Notes: generated by a model from the sequence alone, not told the origin. A stretch of 64,000 bases of DNA from Kytococcus aerolatus (GCF_900187395.1 NZ_FYEZ01000001.1:1054001-1118000), one strand, 5' to 3'. Shown: positions 50,810 through 59,484, counted from the stretch's first letter. Program-made: numbers and translations.

Positions 50810-51874
50810 TCAGTCCCTTCCCGGGGATTCGCCGTCTCGTCGGCCACGCGGTGTCCCGGGGGACGTGGCCCGGCGCGCCGGGGCCGACCGTGCAGCAGGT
50901 CCATTGTGTGCCAGACCGTGCACGACGTGGAGGAGACCCTCCAGTCCGACCGGTTCGGCGGCGAGGAGCTCGAGCTCGACCACCGGCAGTCCCGCCAGCT
51001 CGGCGACCACCCGGTCGACCTGCTCCTGTTCCGCCGCGCGTCGCTGCTGCAGGAACGCTCCCTCGTGCGCCGGCGAGCGCCGGTTGACCACGAGCCCGGC
51101 GGGGCGGACGCCCATCCCGGTCAGCGTGGCGTAGAGCTCGAGGGTCTCGTCCGCGGGGAGGCGCTCGGGGGTCATCACCAGCAGGAAGCCGGTGGACGGG
51201 TCGGTGAACAGGGCCCGCAGCCCCTCGAAGCGACGCCGGCGACGCTCGAGGATCTCCCGGATCTCCGCGTCCTGCCGGGCCCGGCGACCGGAGCGGTCGT
51301 CCTCCCCCAGTCCCCGCAGGGCCCGCCCGAACCGGGCCGAGGCGTCCTGCCGCGCCAGGAGCGCGTCGGACCAGGCCGTGAGGTGCTCCGGGAGCGAGAG
51401 CAGGCGCGAGGTGTGGCCGGAGGGGGCGGTGTCCAGGACCACCAGGTCGTAGCGGGCTCCCCCGGGCGCGTCGACGGCCAGGACGTCCGCGAGGGCCTCG
51501 ACGAGCGCGGCCTCCTCGGTGCCCGGGGCCGACCGGGCTGCCTCCAGGTGCCGGTCCACCTCGCGGTGCAGGTGCTCCGGCATCATCCGACGGAGCTGGC
51601 CCCCCACCGCCCCCAGGTGCTCCTGGACCTGGGCCGTGGTGTCGATCTCGAGGACCTCGAGGTGCTCGTGGGGGCGCGCGCCGCCCACCCCGACCGCTCG
51701 CTGCCAGAGGTGCCCCAGGCTGTGGGCGGGGTCGGTGGACACCAGGAGGGTGCGCCGGCCCCGGCGGGCGGCCGCCAGGGCGATGCCTGAGGCGATCGTC
51801 GTCTTGCCCACTCCCCCCTTGCCCCCGACGAAGAGGGTGGAGTGCTCGGTGAGCCGGGTCAGCAGATCGGTCAC
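50810..51874 (-). CDS. ArsA/GET3-family ATPase
   Basis: 354 residues. Deviant Walker A GGKGGVGKTTIASGIALAAA (about 17-36), switch I DPAHSLGHLW, the DTAPSGHTSRLLSLPEHL block of the ArsA/GET3 family and the VVNRR motif after the fourth strand. There is one ATPase domain rather than the two of arsenite-pump ArsA, and no arsenic genes lie nearby. The tail is low-complexity. It lies between the cory-CC-star gene (10 bases) and VKOR, so a role in handling a membrane or thiol protein is more likely than arsenic resistance. Confidence 0.92.
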   Translation of the reverse strand: MTDLLTRLTEHSTLFVGGKGGVGKTTIASGIALAAARRGRRTLLVSTDPAHSLGHLWQRAVGVGGARPHEHLEVLEIDTTAQVQEHLGAVGGQLRRMMPEHLHREVDRHLEAARSAPGTEEAALVEALADVLAVDAPGGARYDLVVLDTAPSGHTSRLLSLPEHLTAWSDALLARQDASARFGRALRGLGEDDRSGRRARQDAEIREILERRRRRFEGLRALFTDPSTGFLLVMTPERLPADETLELYATLTGMGVRPAGLVVNRRSPAHEGAFLQQRRAAEQEQVDRVVAELAGLPVVELELLAAEPVGLEGLLHVVHGLAHNGPAARSAPARRATSPGTPRGRRDGESPGRD

Positions 51875-51884
51875 GGCCGTCCTC

Positions 51885-52214
51885 TCAGCAGCAGGCCAGG
51901 TGGTCCAGCGGTGAGCGATCCATGCCCATCCGCTGGTGCCAGGCGTGGAAGCGTTCGTAGACGGCGGGCAGGAGCTCCAGCGAGTGGTAGCCCATCGGGT
52001 TCGGGAGACCCAGCGCCTCCCCGGCGACCATCAGCAGGAAGAGGTCGTCCTCGTCGGCCCGTGCCCGGGCCATCGTCGAACGGTAGGGCAGGTGGTAGCT
52101 GGCCTCGGCCCACCCGGCCACGGCGCCGACCACCCGGCGGGCGCGGGAGACGATCCCCCGCCCGCCGGTCGCGGTTCGGCCCTGCCCCGGGCCCAGCGGC
52201 TCAGCGCCGGGCAC
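51885..52214 (-). CDS. cory-CC-star family small protein
   Basis: Up to 109 residues from a GTG at 52214 that overlaps the cstA stop. The conserved part is YHLPYRSTMARARADEDD, then LFLLMVAGEALGLPNPMGYHSLELLPAVYERFHAWHQRMGM and the ending SPLDHLACC: two cysteines immediately before the stop codon, which defines the family. Its role is unknown. The YbdD/YjiX partners of CstA in enterobacteria also end in two cysteines, as I recall. This gene occupies the same place after cstA, so it may be an unrelated or distant functional counterpart. The start is uncertain; a shorter form is possible. Confidence 0.8.
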   Translation of the reverse strand: MPGAEPLGPGQGRTATGGRGIVSRARRVVGAVAGWAEASYHLPYRSTMARARADEDDLFLLMVAGEALGLPNPMGYHSLELLPAVYERFHAWHQRMGMDRSPLDHLACC

Positions 52215-53898
52215 TGACCGGGGCCTCGGCCGGGTCGGCCTCGTCGTCGCGCTCGCCCCTCGCCCGCACCATCGCCCCGACAGCCTCGATGATCACCCAG
52301 ACCGCCGCCACGAGGATGATCAGGTCGAGCGCCAGCAACAGCCAGCTGCCCTCGTCGTAGAAGGTGCCGAGCTGGACGAAGAGGGCGATCACGCTCATCA
52401 CGAGGACGAAGACCAGCGGGACGAGCGCCGGCAGGACCGGACGGCCGCGGCGCACGAGCATCACGGCCACGACGCTCAGCGTGAGGCCGGCCATGATCTG
52501 GTTGGTCGTGCCGAACAGCGGCCAGATGAGCATGCCGCCGGAGCCGTCCGCGCCGGCCGCGAAGGTCAGGCCCAGCGCGACGGCCAGCACGATGAGGGTG
52601 GCCACCCACTTGTTGAGCTGGATCCCCATCACCTCGCCGATCTCGGTGACGACGAAGCGCTGCAGCCGGACGCCGGTGTCCATGGTGGTGGCGGCGAAGA
52701 GCACCGCGGTGGTGGCCAGGATGGTCGCGCTCAGGGAGGCGGGCAGGCCGAGGCCGTGCTCCACGATCGAGCCGCCGCCCTGCACGAAGGCGGCCACACC
52801 GCCCTCGCCGAAGGCCGTGTAGACCTCCTCCCAGTCCGTGAGGGTCTGGAAACCGGCGGTGGTGGCGATGATCGCACCGAGCGCCAGCAGGCCCTCACCG
52901 ACGGCGCCGAAGTACCCCACGAAGCGGGCGTCGGTCTCGCGGTCGAGCTGCTTGGAGCTGGTCCCGGAGGCGACCATGCCGTGGAAGCCCGAGATGGCAC
53001 CGCAGGCGATCGTCACGAAGAGCAGCGGGACGATGCCGGGCGTGCCCTCCGGCACGGAGTCGTTGAGGGCCGGGGCCACGACCTCGGGGCGGGCGACGAG
53101 CACGGAGGCGAAGAGGATCCCCAGGGCGATGAAGAGCTGCAGACCGTTGATGTAGTCGCGCGGCTGGAGGAGCACCCACACCGGGAGCACCGAGGCGATG
53201 CCGGCGTAGAGGAAGAGCACGACGATCCAGAATCCCTCGGCCGGGAGCCCCAGCACGGTCTCGGGGAGGGTGACCGGGAACCGGTCGCCGAGCCAGATCA
53301 GGGCGTACAGGGCCACGACACCGACGAGGCTGACCAGCGGGAGGTTCCACCGGAGGCGGTAGATCGCCTGCCCGATGAGCACGGCCACCACGAGGGCACC
53401 CCAGGTGGGGATGACCGAGGTCGGCGTGCTCACGAGCAGCCCGGAGATCACCACGGCGAAGGCGGCGTTCACCATGAGCAGCAGCAGGAAGATCACGACG
53501 AGGAAGAGGTTGGCCCCACGGCGCCCGATGTAGCGGGAGGACAGGGCGCCGATGGACTGTCCACGGTTGCGCACCGAGGCCCACAGGGCACCGAGGTCGT
53601 GCATCCCGGCGAAGAAGACGGTGCCCAGGGTCACCCACAGGAAGGCCGGGAGCCAGCCCCAGATCACCGCGACGGCGGGGCCCACGATCGGGGCGGCACC
53701 CGCCACGGACGTGAAGTGGTGCCCCCACAGGACGTACTTGTTGGTGGGCACGTAGTCCACACCGTCCTGCAGCTCGTGCGCCGGTGTCTGGAAGGCCGGG
53801 TCGAGCCGGTAGACCGACGAGGAGAGGTAGCGGGAGTACAGGAGGTAACCCAGGAGGATCATGGCGATCCCCAGGAGGGCCAGGAGGAGCGAGTTCAC
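52201..53898 (-). CDS. cstA: Carbon starvation protein CstA (pyruvate/peptide transporter family)
   Basis: 565 residues with about 16 hydrophobic segments. The CstA signature is clear: DGVDYVPTNKYVLWGHHFTSVAGAAPIVGPAVAVIWGW near the start, then GMHDLGALWASVRNRGQSIG, HGMVASGTSSKQLDRETDARFVGYFGAVGEGLLAL, and FGTTNQIMAGLTLSV. It is known as a carbon-starvation-induced transporter, shown to import pyruvate in E. coli. The GTG start has AGAGG upstream, and a CRP/GlxR-like site lies about 28 bases before it. It heads an operon with the cory-CC-star, ArsA-like and VKOR genes; the usual YbdD (DUF466) partner is absent. Confidence 0.96.
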   Translation of the reverse strand: MNSLLLALLGIAMILLGYLLYSRYLSSSVYRLDPAFQTPAHELQDGVDYVPTNKYVLWGHHFTSVAGAAPIVGPAVAVIWGWLPAFLWVTLGTVFFAGMHDLGALWASVRNRGQSIGALSSRYIGRRGANLFLVVIFLLLLMVNAAFAVVISGLLVSTPTSVIPTWGALVVAVLIGQAIYRLRWNLPLVSLVGVVALYALIWLGDRFPVTLPETVLGLPAEGFWIVVLFLYAGIASVLPVWVLLQPRDYINGLQLFIALGILFASVLVARPEVVAPALNDSVPEGTPGIVPLLFVTIACGAISGFHGMVASGTSSKQLDRETDARFVGYFGAVGEGLLALGAIIATTAGFQTLTDWEEVYTAFGEGGVAAFVQGGGSIVEHGLGLPASLSATILATTAVLFAATTMDTGVRLQRFVVTEIGEVMGIQLNKWVATLIVLAVALGLTFAAGADGSGGMLIWPLFGTTNQIMAGLTLSVVAVMLVRRGRPVLPALVPLVFVLVMSVIALFVQLGTFYDEGSWLLLALDLIILVAAVWVIIEAVGAMVRARGERDDEADPAEAPVSARR

Positions 53899-53925
53899 GG
53901 GCGCCTCTTTCCGATGTCAGGGTGG

Positions 53926-53941
53926 TGTGGGCGTGGTCACA
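53926..53941. promoter_or_regulatory. CRP/GlxR-like site upstream of cstA
   Basis: On the minus strand TGTGA-CCACGC-CCACA matches TGTGA-N6-TCACA with one mismatch. Its centre is about 35 bases before the cstA GTG, so it may overlap the promoter and act as either an activator or a repressor site. Confidence 0.5.
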
Positions 53942-54039
53942 CATTGTGCAGGACGCGACGCCCCACCGCCTGCCACGGCACCCCGGCCACCGGGATCCCG
54001 CCGCCGACCGGGGCGCGATCGGAGACACAGGAGGCGCTG

Positions 54040-54579
54040 ATGGTGAGGAAGCACGAGGACGGACTGGGCGACGAGGCGCTCCGGCAGGCCACCGGCCGCG
54101 GGCGGGAGGAGTGGCGCGCCCACCTGCTCGAGACCGGCGCCCGCGAGTGGGACCACGCCCGCATCGCCCGCCACCTGGTGGAGGTCGAGGGGGTCGACGG
54201 GTGGTGGGCCCAGGGCATCACGGTGGACTTCGAGCAGGCGCACCAGGGTCGCCTCCCGGGGCAGCAGAAGGACGGCACCTTCTCGGTGAGCGTCACTCGG
54301 ACCCTGCCGGCGGCTCGGCTGGAGGCCCTGGACGCCGTCACCACGGCGGTGACCGCCCGGCACGGGGAGCCCCACTCGGCGAACCGGGCCGCCCGCTACC
54401 CGGTGGTGCGCTGGCGGCTGGACGACGGGACCCGTCTCTCGGCCACCGCCCAGCCGGAGAAGGCCACCGGCACCCCGGTCAGCCTCACCCGGGAGCGCCT
54501 GCCCGGCCACCCGGAGATGGAGGGTGCCCGCGAGGAGATCGTGGCCCTGCTGGAGGAAGTCGCCCACCGGGTGGGTTGA
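54040..54579 (+). CDS. DUF4287-type protein
   Basis: 179 residues. The N-terminal 80 residues match the DUF4287 pattern: GDEALRQATGRGREEWRAHLLETGAREWDHARIARHLVE, then VDGWWAQGITVDFEQAHQGRLPGQQKDGTFSVSVTRTL. The second half (about 90-179) is a beta-rich domain that looks START/SRPBCC-like (VVRWRLDDGTRLSATAQPEK, then a final amphipathic helix). The function is unknown. The start follows an AGGAGG. It converges on the next small gene with eight bases between stops. Confidence 0.8.
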   Translation: MVRKHEDGLGDEALRQATGRGREEWRAHLLETGAREWDHARIARHLVEVEGVDGWWAQGITVDFEQAHQGRLPGQQKDGTFSVSVTRTLPAARLEALDAVTTAVTARHGEPHSANRAARYPVVRWRLDDGTRLSATAQPEKATGTPVSLTRERLPGHPEMEGAREEIVALLEEVAHRVG

Positions 54580-54587
54580 CCGTCCGC

Positions 54588-54905
54588 TCAGGCCCTACGC
54601 ACCCCGGCGGCGAGCAGCGCCGCCTCGGCGGCGGGCGCGATGCGGCGCTGCATCCGGCTCTCCCCTCGCCCCACGGACCGGAAGGCCCCCTGGTAGGTGC
54701 CGTCGGCCACCGTCGGCTCCCCCACCCAGGTGATACCGGCCAGCTCCAGCCGGGAGGCCTGTGGGTCCTGCACCGCCAGCACCCGGTTCGCCGCCGCGAT
54801 GACGATCCGCCCGGGGAGGATCGTGAGCACCACCGGGGTGCTGCGCTGGGTCATGACCTTCTCGACGAGGAACATGCCGACCTTGAGGGGCGCCACCTGC
54901 TGCAT
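54588..54905 (-). CDS. Small conserved-looking hypothetical protein
   Basis: 105 residues, beta-rich in the first 60 (VGMFLVEKVMTQRSTPVVLTILPGRIVIAAANRVLAVQDP), then a helical C-terminus. The outline could be a PH-like or SH3-like small domain; no family is recognised. The ATG has AAAGGA upstream. It lies downstream of the thiamine genes in the same direction, 149 bases away, with a GGGGATCCCC palindrome between, so co-transcription is doubtful. Confidence 0.6.
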   Translation of the reverse strand: MQQVAPLKVGMFLVEKVMTQRSTPVVLTILPGRIVIAAANRVLAVQDPQASRLELAGITWVGEPTVADGTYQGAFRSVGRGESRMQRRIAPAAEAALLAAGVRRA

Positions 54906-55054
54906 GGTGCGTCCTTTCCGTGGGCGGGAGGCCCGTCCTCGGGGATCCCCACCCTGACAGGGGAGCTCGCCACCCCGGCATCATTCCGCGGGACCATCCG
55001 CATCCGGCGCCTGCGCTCCCCGGATGAGCCTCGTGCGGCGTGCACCGCCCGGCC

Positions 55055-56563
55055 TCACCACCACGGGTGGAAGTGGTGGACCGGCCCCGGCCCCGCCCCG
55101 ATGTCGAGCCCGTCCGCCTCCTGCAACGCCCGTGTCAGGTAGTGCTTGGCGCGGCCGACGGCTACCCCCCAGTCACTGTGGTGGGCGTGCTCGGCGGCGA
55201 TGGCCGAGGAGAGGGTGCAGCCGGTCCCGTGGGTGTTCCGGGTGTCCACCCGGGGAGCCCGGAGCTCGCGGAGCCGCCCCTCCTCGGCGAGCACGTCCAC
55301 GGACTCCGCCCCCGCCAGGTGCCCGCCCTTGAGCAGCACCCGGGTGCCGAGCCGCTCGGCCAGGGCCACGGCCTGCTCCCGCTGCTCGGCGAGGGTGGTG
55401 GCCTCGGCGGCCCCCAGCATCACGGCGGCCTCCGGCCCGTTGGGGGTCACGAGGTCCACCTCCGGGGCGAGCGCACAGACGGCCTCCACGGCGTCGGTGG
55501 CGAGCAGCCGGGAGCCCGCGGTGGAGACCATCACCGGATCCAGGACCACGGGACAGTCCACCCGGTCCCGGACCAGGGCGGCCACCTTCCGGGCCACCTC
55601 GGCGCTGCCGAGCATGCCCACCTTCACCGCGTCGAGCCGGACATCGGCCAGGAGGGTCTCGACCTGCTCCCGCACAAAGGCTGCCGGGACCGGGTGGATG
55701 CCGGTGACCCCCTGCGTGGACTGGGCGGTGAGGGCGGTGAGGACCGCGCAGCCGTGGGCCCCGAGGGCGCTGAACGCCTTGAGATCGGCCTGGATGCCGG
55801 CACCCCCGGAGGGGTCGGAGCCGGCGATGCTCAGCACCGAGGGCACCCGGTGCGGGGAGGCCTTACCGGATGCTCCTCCGGCCGAGGCCGTTCGGCCGAT
55901 CCCGGCCCGGGCGAGCGCCGCCCGCAGCTCCCGGGTGGCGGCGGCCGGGTCGTCGGCGGCGCAGAGGGCACTCACCACGGCCACGCCGTCGACCCCGCTG
56001 CCGGCCAGCGCGGCCAGGCTGTGGGCCTTGACGCTGCCGATGGCCACCGCGGGCAGCCAGCTCTCGGCCCGCATCGCAGCCAGCCCGTCGGGGCCGATGG
56101 GCGGTGCGTGACCGGCCTTGGTGGCGGTGGCCCACACCGGCCCCATGCCCAGGTAGTCCACGGTGCCCACCGGCAGGGCGCTGGCGGCCCGTACCTGTCC
56201 CACACTGTGGGTGGAGAGTCCGATGAGGGCCCCCTCGCCGAGGATCCGCCGGGCCTCGACCGGGTCCATGTCCGTCTGCCCGATGTGCACCCCGTCGGCG
56301 CCGATGGGCTCCACGAGGTGCACCCGGTCGTCCACGAGCAGCGGCACCCCGGTGCCGGCCAGGACCTGCCGGAGCTCCCGGCCGAGGGCCACGAGGGAGT
56401 CGTCGTCGAGGGTCTTGTCGCGCAGCTGGACGCAGGTGACCCCGGCGGCGACCGCCTCGGCCACGACGGCTGGGACGCCCCGGTCACCGCACAGGACGGT
56501 GTCGGTGACGAGGTAGAGGGAGAGGTCGGGGCGAGGACGGGGCCCAGCGCGGCGGGTGCTCAC
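55055..56563 (-). CDS. thiED: Bifunctional thiamine-phosphate synthase / HMP(-P) kinase (ThiE-ThiD)
   Basis: 502 residues. Residues about 1-215 are ThiE, which joins HMP-PP and thiazole phosphate: SLYLVTDTVLCGDRG, VTCVQLRDKTLDD, VGVHIGQTDMDP-type block (GADGVHIGQTDMDPVEAR), and GIGSVKAHSLAAL-like end (VAIGSVKAHSLAAL). Residues about 235-500 are ThiD, which phosphorylates HMP twice: SVLSIAGSDPSGGAGIQADLK, DPVMVSTAGSRLL, LVTPNGPEA and NTHGTGCTLSSAIA. The GTG overlaps the thiM stop by four bases. Both genes should be controlled by the TPP riboswitch upstream of thiM. Together they form a salvage route. Confidence 0.95.
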   Translation of the reverse strand: MSTRRAGPRPRPDLSLYLVTDTVLCGDRGVPAVVAEAVAAGVTCVQLRDKTLDDDSLVALGRELRQVLAGTGVPLLVDDRVHLVEPIGADGVHIGQTDMDPVEARRILGEGALIGLSTHSVGQVRAASALPVGTVDYLGMGPVWATATKAGHAPPIGPDGLAAMRAESWLPAVAIGSVKAHSLAALAGSGVDGVAVVSALCAADDPAAATRELRAALARAGIGRTASAGGASGKASPHRVPSVLSIAGSDPSGGAGIQADLKAFSALGAHGCAVLTALTAQSTQGVTGIHPVPAAFVREQVETLLADVRLDAVKVGMLGSAEVARKVAALVRDRVDCPVVLDPVMVSTAGSRLLATDAVEAVCALAPEVDLVTPNGPEAAVMLGAAEATTLAEQREQAVALAERLGTRVLLKGGHLAGAESVDVLAEEGRLRELRAPRVDTRNTHGTGCTLSSAIAAEHAHHSDWGVAVGRAKHYLTRALQEADGLDIGAGPGPVHHFHPWW

Positions 56564-57393
56564 AGGACCACCCGCCCGGCGAGGTGCTCCGGCTCGAGCA
56601 GGTGGAGGTCATCGAGGAGGGAGGCGACGAAGGACCCGGGGCCGCACGAGGTGGCGCCGGAGGTCTCCGCGGCGAGCGTGTAGGCCGCAGTGGCGGCGGC
56701 CGCCGCCAGCAGCGGGTCCTCGGTCACCGCGCTGCACGCCGCCATGAGGGCGCCCAGCGCGCAGCCGGCCCCGGTGACCCGCGTGAGCCAGGGGTGGCCG
56801 TGGCCGAGGAGGACGACGCGCTCGCCGTCGGTGAGATGGTCCACCTCGCCGCTCACCGCCACCGCCCCGCCGGTCCGGCCGGCGAGCTCCCGCGCCGTGG
56901 GCAGGGCGCTCTCGGGGCGGTCGGTACTGTCGGCACCGCGGCCGCCCCCGCCTCCCCCCAGGCCGAGCACCTCCGAGGCGTTCCCCCGGATGATGGTCGG
57001 CCGGTGGCCCAGCAGGTCCTGGGCGATCCCGCTGCGCCAGGGCAGCCCGCCGGCGCCGATGGGGTCGAGCACCCACGGCGTGCCGGCCTCGACGGCACCG
57101 GGCACCGCCTCGGCGATCCCCTGCATCGACTCCTCGGTGGGGGTGCCCAGGTTGACCAGGACCGCGTCGGCCCGGCCGGCGAAGAAGCGCGCCTCCCGGG
57201 GCGTGTCCACCATCGCGGGCGAGGCCCCGGCGGCCAGGAGCACGTTGGCGCTCAGGGCGGTGGCCACGCGGTTGGTGAGGCACTGCACCAGCGGTGCGCG
57301 CGTCCTGAGGCGCTCCCAGGTGTCGGCCAGCGCGTCGGCGTCCAGGTCGTGGGTGGGCAGCTCGCGGCGCTCCGCGTCATGGGTGTGCTGCAT
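56560..57393 (-). CDS. thiM: Hydroxyethylthiazole kinase
   Basis: Phosphorylates the thiazole alcohol for salvage. 277 residues from the ATG at 57393; the longer frame would run into the riboswitch and was rejected. Seen: APLVQCLTNRVATALSANVLLAAGASPAMVD, WVLDPIGAGGLPWR, RGNASEVLGLGG, and the ATP/anion-hole block VTGAGCALGALMAA with the catalytic Cys. A run of six Gly near 165 is an unusual insertion. It is followed by thiED. Confidence 0.96.
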   Translation of the reverse strand: MQHTHDAERRELPTHDLDADALADTWERLRTRAPLVQCLTNRVATALSANVLLAAGASPAMVDTPREARFFAGRADAVLVNLGTPTEESMQGIAEAVPGAVEAGTPWVLDPIGAGGLPWRSGIAQDLLGHRPTIIRGNASEVLGLGGGGGGRGADSTDRPESALPTARELAGRTGGAVAVSGEVDHLTDGERVVLLGHGHPWLTRVTGAGCALGALMAACSAVTEDPLLAAAAATAAYTLAAETSGATSCGPGSFVASLLDDLHLLEPEHLAGRVVL

Positions 57394-57402
57394 GGTTCGA
57401 CG

Positions 57403-57473
57403 TCCCTCCGCTCGTGTGAACGAGATCAGGTTCGACGGGTGTGTTCTCAGCCCCGGGTGGGGCACCCCGCGTC
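57403..57473 (-). promoter_or_regulatory. TPP riboswitch (THI box)
   Basis: On the minus strand the order is GCGGGGTGCC, GGGGCTGAGA, ACACACCCGTCGAACCTGATC and GAGCGGAGGGA. CTGAGA, GAACCTGATC and CGGAGGGA are the conserved thi-box blocks. The 3' strand includes the GGAGGG that serves thiM, ten bases before its ATG, so ligand binding should hide the ribosome-binding site. It controls thiM-thiED. Confidence 0.93.
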
Positions 57474-57522
57474 GCAGGCCACCGTAGGGCGGGAGGGGCG
57501 GCCTGTCGAGTGCCCGCCCCCC

Positions 57523-59370
57523 TCAGGCGCCCTCGGCCAGCGTCGCGAAGGCGCCGCCCCGCGCCAGGAGCTCGGCTCGGCTGCCGCGCTCCACGACGCG
57601 CCCGGCATCGAGCACGGCAATCTGGTCGACCTGCTCGATGGTGGAGAGCCGGTGGGCGATCGTGATCGTCGTCCGGTCCCGGGAGAGGTCCTCCAGGGCG
57701 GCCTGCAGCGCCCGCTCGGTCTCGTTGTCCAGGGCGCTGGTGGCCTCGTCGAGGACGAGCACCGGCGGGTCGCGCAGGATGGTGCGGGCGATGGCGATGC
57801 GCTGCTGCTCGCCGCCGGAGAAGCGGTGGCCGCGCGAGCCGACGAGGGTGTCGAGGCCGTCCGGCAGCGAGCCGACGAGGTCCGCCACCTGGGCCCGGCC
57901 GAGCGCCGCCCACAGCTCGGCGTCGGTGGCGTCCGGCTTGGCGACGAGCAGGTTCTGCCGCAGCGTGGCGTGCACCAGGTAGGTCTCCTGACTCACCACG
58001 CCGACGATCGCGGCGAGCACCTCGGGGTCCAGGTCGCGGACGTCGACGCCGTCGACCGTCACGCGCCCGGCGGTGGGGTCGTGGAGCCGGGCCACGAGCG
58101 CGGTGAGCGTGGACTTGCCCGAGCCGGTGTGGCCGACCAGTGCCAACGAGGACCCGGCGGGCACGGCGAGGTCGACCCCGCTCAGGGCGTCGCGGTCGCT
58201 GCCCGGGTAGCGGTAGGTGACACCCCCCAGACGCACCTCGCCACGCACCGTCGCCGGGTCGAGCGGCACCGGGTGCGAGGGCGGCAGCACGTCGGGCTCC
58301 AGGTCGAGGTACTCGAAGACGCGGCTGAACAGGGCCAGCGAGCTGACCCACTGGGCACCGACGTTGAGCAGTCCCATGATCGGCCGGAAGATGCCGGCCT
58401 GGAGGGTGGTGAAGGCGATGAGCGTGCCGATGGTCATGCCCCCGGAGGTGGCCGGGAGACCGGCGGCGAGGTAGATGGCCGCGGGGACGGCGGCGAACAC
58501 GACCTGCATGGTCGCCATCCGCCAGCGACCGGCCAGCTGGGCGCGCATCTCGAGGTCGATGAGCCCGTGGCTGACCTGCTCGAAGCGCTCCGCGTCGCGC
58601 CGGGTGGTGCCCAGGGTCTTGGCGAGCCGGATGCCGCTGACGCTCAGCCCCTCCTCGATGTGGACGTGGAGGTCGGCCAGGGCGGCCTGTTGCTGGGCGG
58701 TGATCTCCTTGCGCAGCAGGGCGACCTTGCGGGTCACCCAGACCGCGGGCGGCAGCACCACCAGGGAGATCAGGGAGAGCCGCCAGGAGATGGCGACCAT
58801 CGCCACGGCGGTGGCCACGGCCGTCGTGAGATTGCTGGCGATCGAGGTGGCCGTGGTGGTGACGACGCCCTGCATGCCGCCCACGTCGTTGATGAGGCGC
58901 GACTGCACCTCCCCGGCCCGGGTGCGGGTGAAGAAGCCCAGCGACTGGCCCTGCAGGTGGGTGAAGAGGCGGGTGCGCAGGTCGTGCATGACCTCCTGGC
59001 CGACCCGGCTGGCCATCCAGGTCTGGAGCACGCCGAGGATCGCCGAGACCGCTGCGACGCCGACCATGCCGCCGACGAGCCAGAGCAGGAGCGGGACGTC
59101 CTGCTGCGGGATGGCCCGGTCCACGGCCTCCCGGATGAGGAAGGGGGTGGCCATCGAGACCACGGAGGTGGCGACGATGAGCAGCGTGACCAGGGCGAGG
59201 GTGCCGCGGTGGTCACGGAAGAGGGCGGCGATGCGGCGGAGGGAGACCGGGCGCTGCTGGAGCTGGGCGCGGTCCTTCGGGTTGATGCGCTGGGGGCCGC
59301 GGGCGGGGCGGCCGGGGGCGCCTCCACCGGGGGTGCTCCCGGGGGCGCCGTGGGTGGGGGCGTCCGACAT
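57523..59370 (-). CDS. ABC multidrug-type exporter (TM-ATPase half-transporter)
   Basis: 615 residues from the ATG at 59370. A low-complexity N-terminus of about 40 residues, six TM segments (about 57-330), then a nucleotide-binding domain: Walker A VGHTGSGKSTLTAL, Q-loop VVSQETYLVHATLRQN, signature RFSGGEQQRIAIA, Walker B PVLVLDEATSALD and H-loop TIAHRLSTI. A fused half-transporter that should act as a homodimer, since no partner gene is adjacent. It is divergent from a marR gene, with an inverted repeat in the 127-base gap, so the MarR protein probably controls it. Confidence 0.95.
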   Translation of the reverse strand: MSDAPTHGAPGSTPGGGAPGRPARGPQRINPKDRAQLQQRPVSLRRIAALFRDHRGTLALVTLLIVATSVVSMATPFLIREAVDRAIPQQDVPLLLWLVGGMVGVAAVSAILGVLQTWMASRVGQEVMHDLRTRLFTHLQGQSLGFFTRTRAGEVQSRLINDVGGMQGVVTTTATSIASNLTTAVATAVAMVAISWRLSLISLVVLPPAVWVTRKVALLRKEITAQQQAALADLHVHIEEGLSVSGIRLAKTLGTTRRDAERFEQVSHGLIDLEMRAQLAGRWRMATMQVVFAAVPAAIYLAAGLPATSGGMTIGTLIAFTTLQAGIFRPIMGLLNVGAQWVSSLALFSRVFEYLDLEPDVLPPSHPVPLDPATVRGEVRLGGVTYRYPGSDRDALSGVDLAVPAGSSLALVGHTGSGKSTLTALVARLHDPTAGRVTVDGVDVRDLDPEVLAAIVGVVSQETYLVHATLRQNLLVAKPDATDAELWAALGRAQVADLVGSLPDGLDTLVGSRGHRFSGGEQQRIAIARTILRDPPVLVLDEATSALDNETERALQAALEDLSRDRTTITIAHRLSTIEQVDQIAVLDAGRVVERGSRAELLARGGAFATLAEGA

Positions 59371-59452
59371 GGATGACCCTCCTGACTGTGGTGCTGGCGC
59401 GCTGGGCGCGCGAAGTGCGAGGGGCGCGGTGTCGCGCCTCGAACCCGGTGCG

Positions 59453-59467
59453 GGCTCACAATGAGCC
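59453..59467. promoter_or_regulatory. Likely MarR operator between the exporter and marR
   Basis: GGCTCA-CAA-TGAGCC, a six-base inverted repeat. Its right arm (59462-59467) sits 17 bases upstream of the marR -10 box, so a bound protein would cover the -35 position. Confidence 0.5.
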
Positions 59468-59484
59468 AACCTCACCATCTCCGA

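Noticed and set aside
50810-51874. Arsenic resistance role for the ArsA-like ATPase
   Set aside because: A single ATPase domain, no arsB, arsR or arsC nearby, and operon partners (CstA, cory-CC-star, VKOR) unrelated to arsenic.
56584-59376. 930-residue plus-strand open frame opposite thiM and the ABC exporter
   Set aside because: It is the antisense shadow of two clear genes; composition is Gly/Gln/His/Arg-rich with no domain, typical of high-GC shadow frames.
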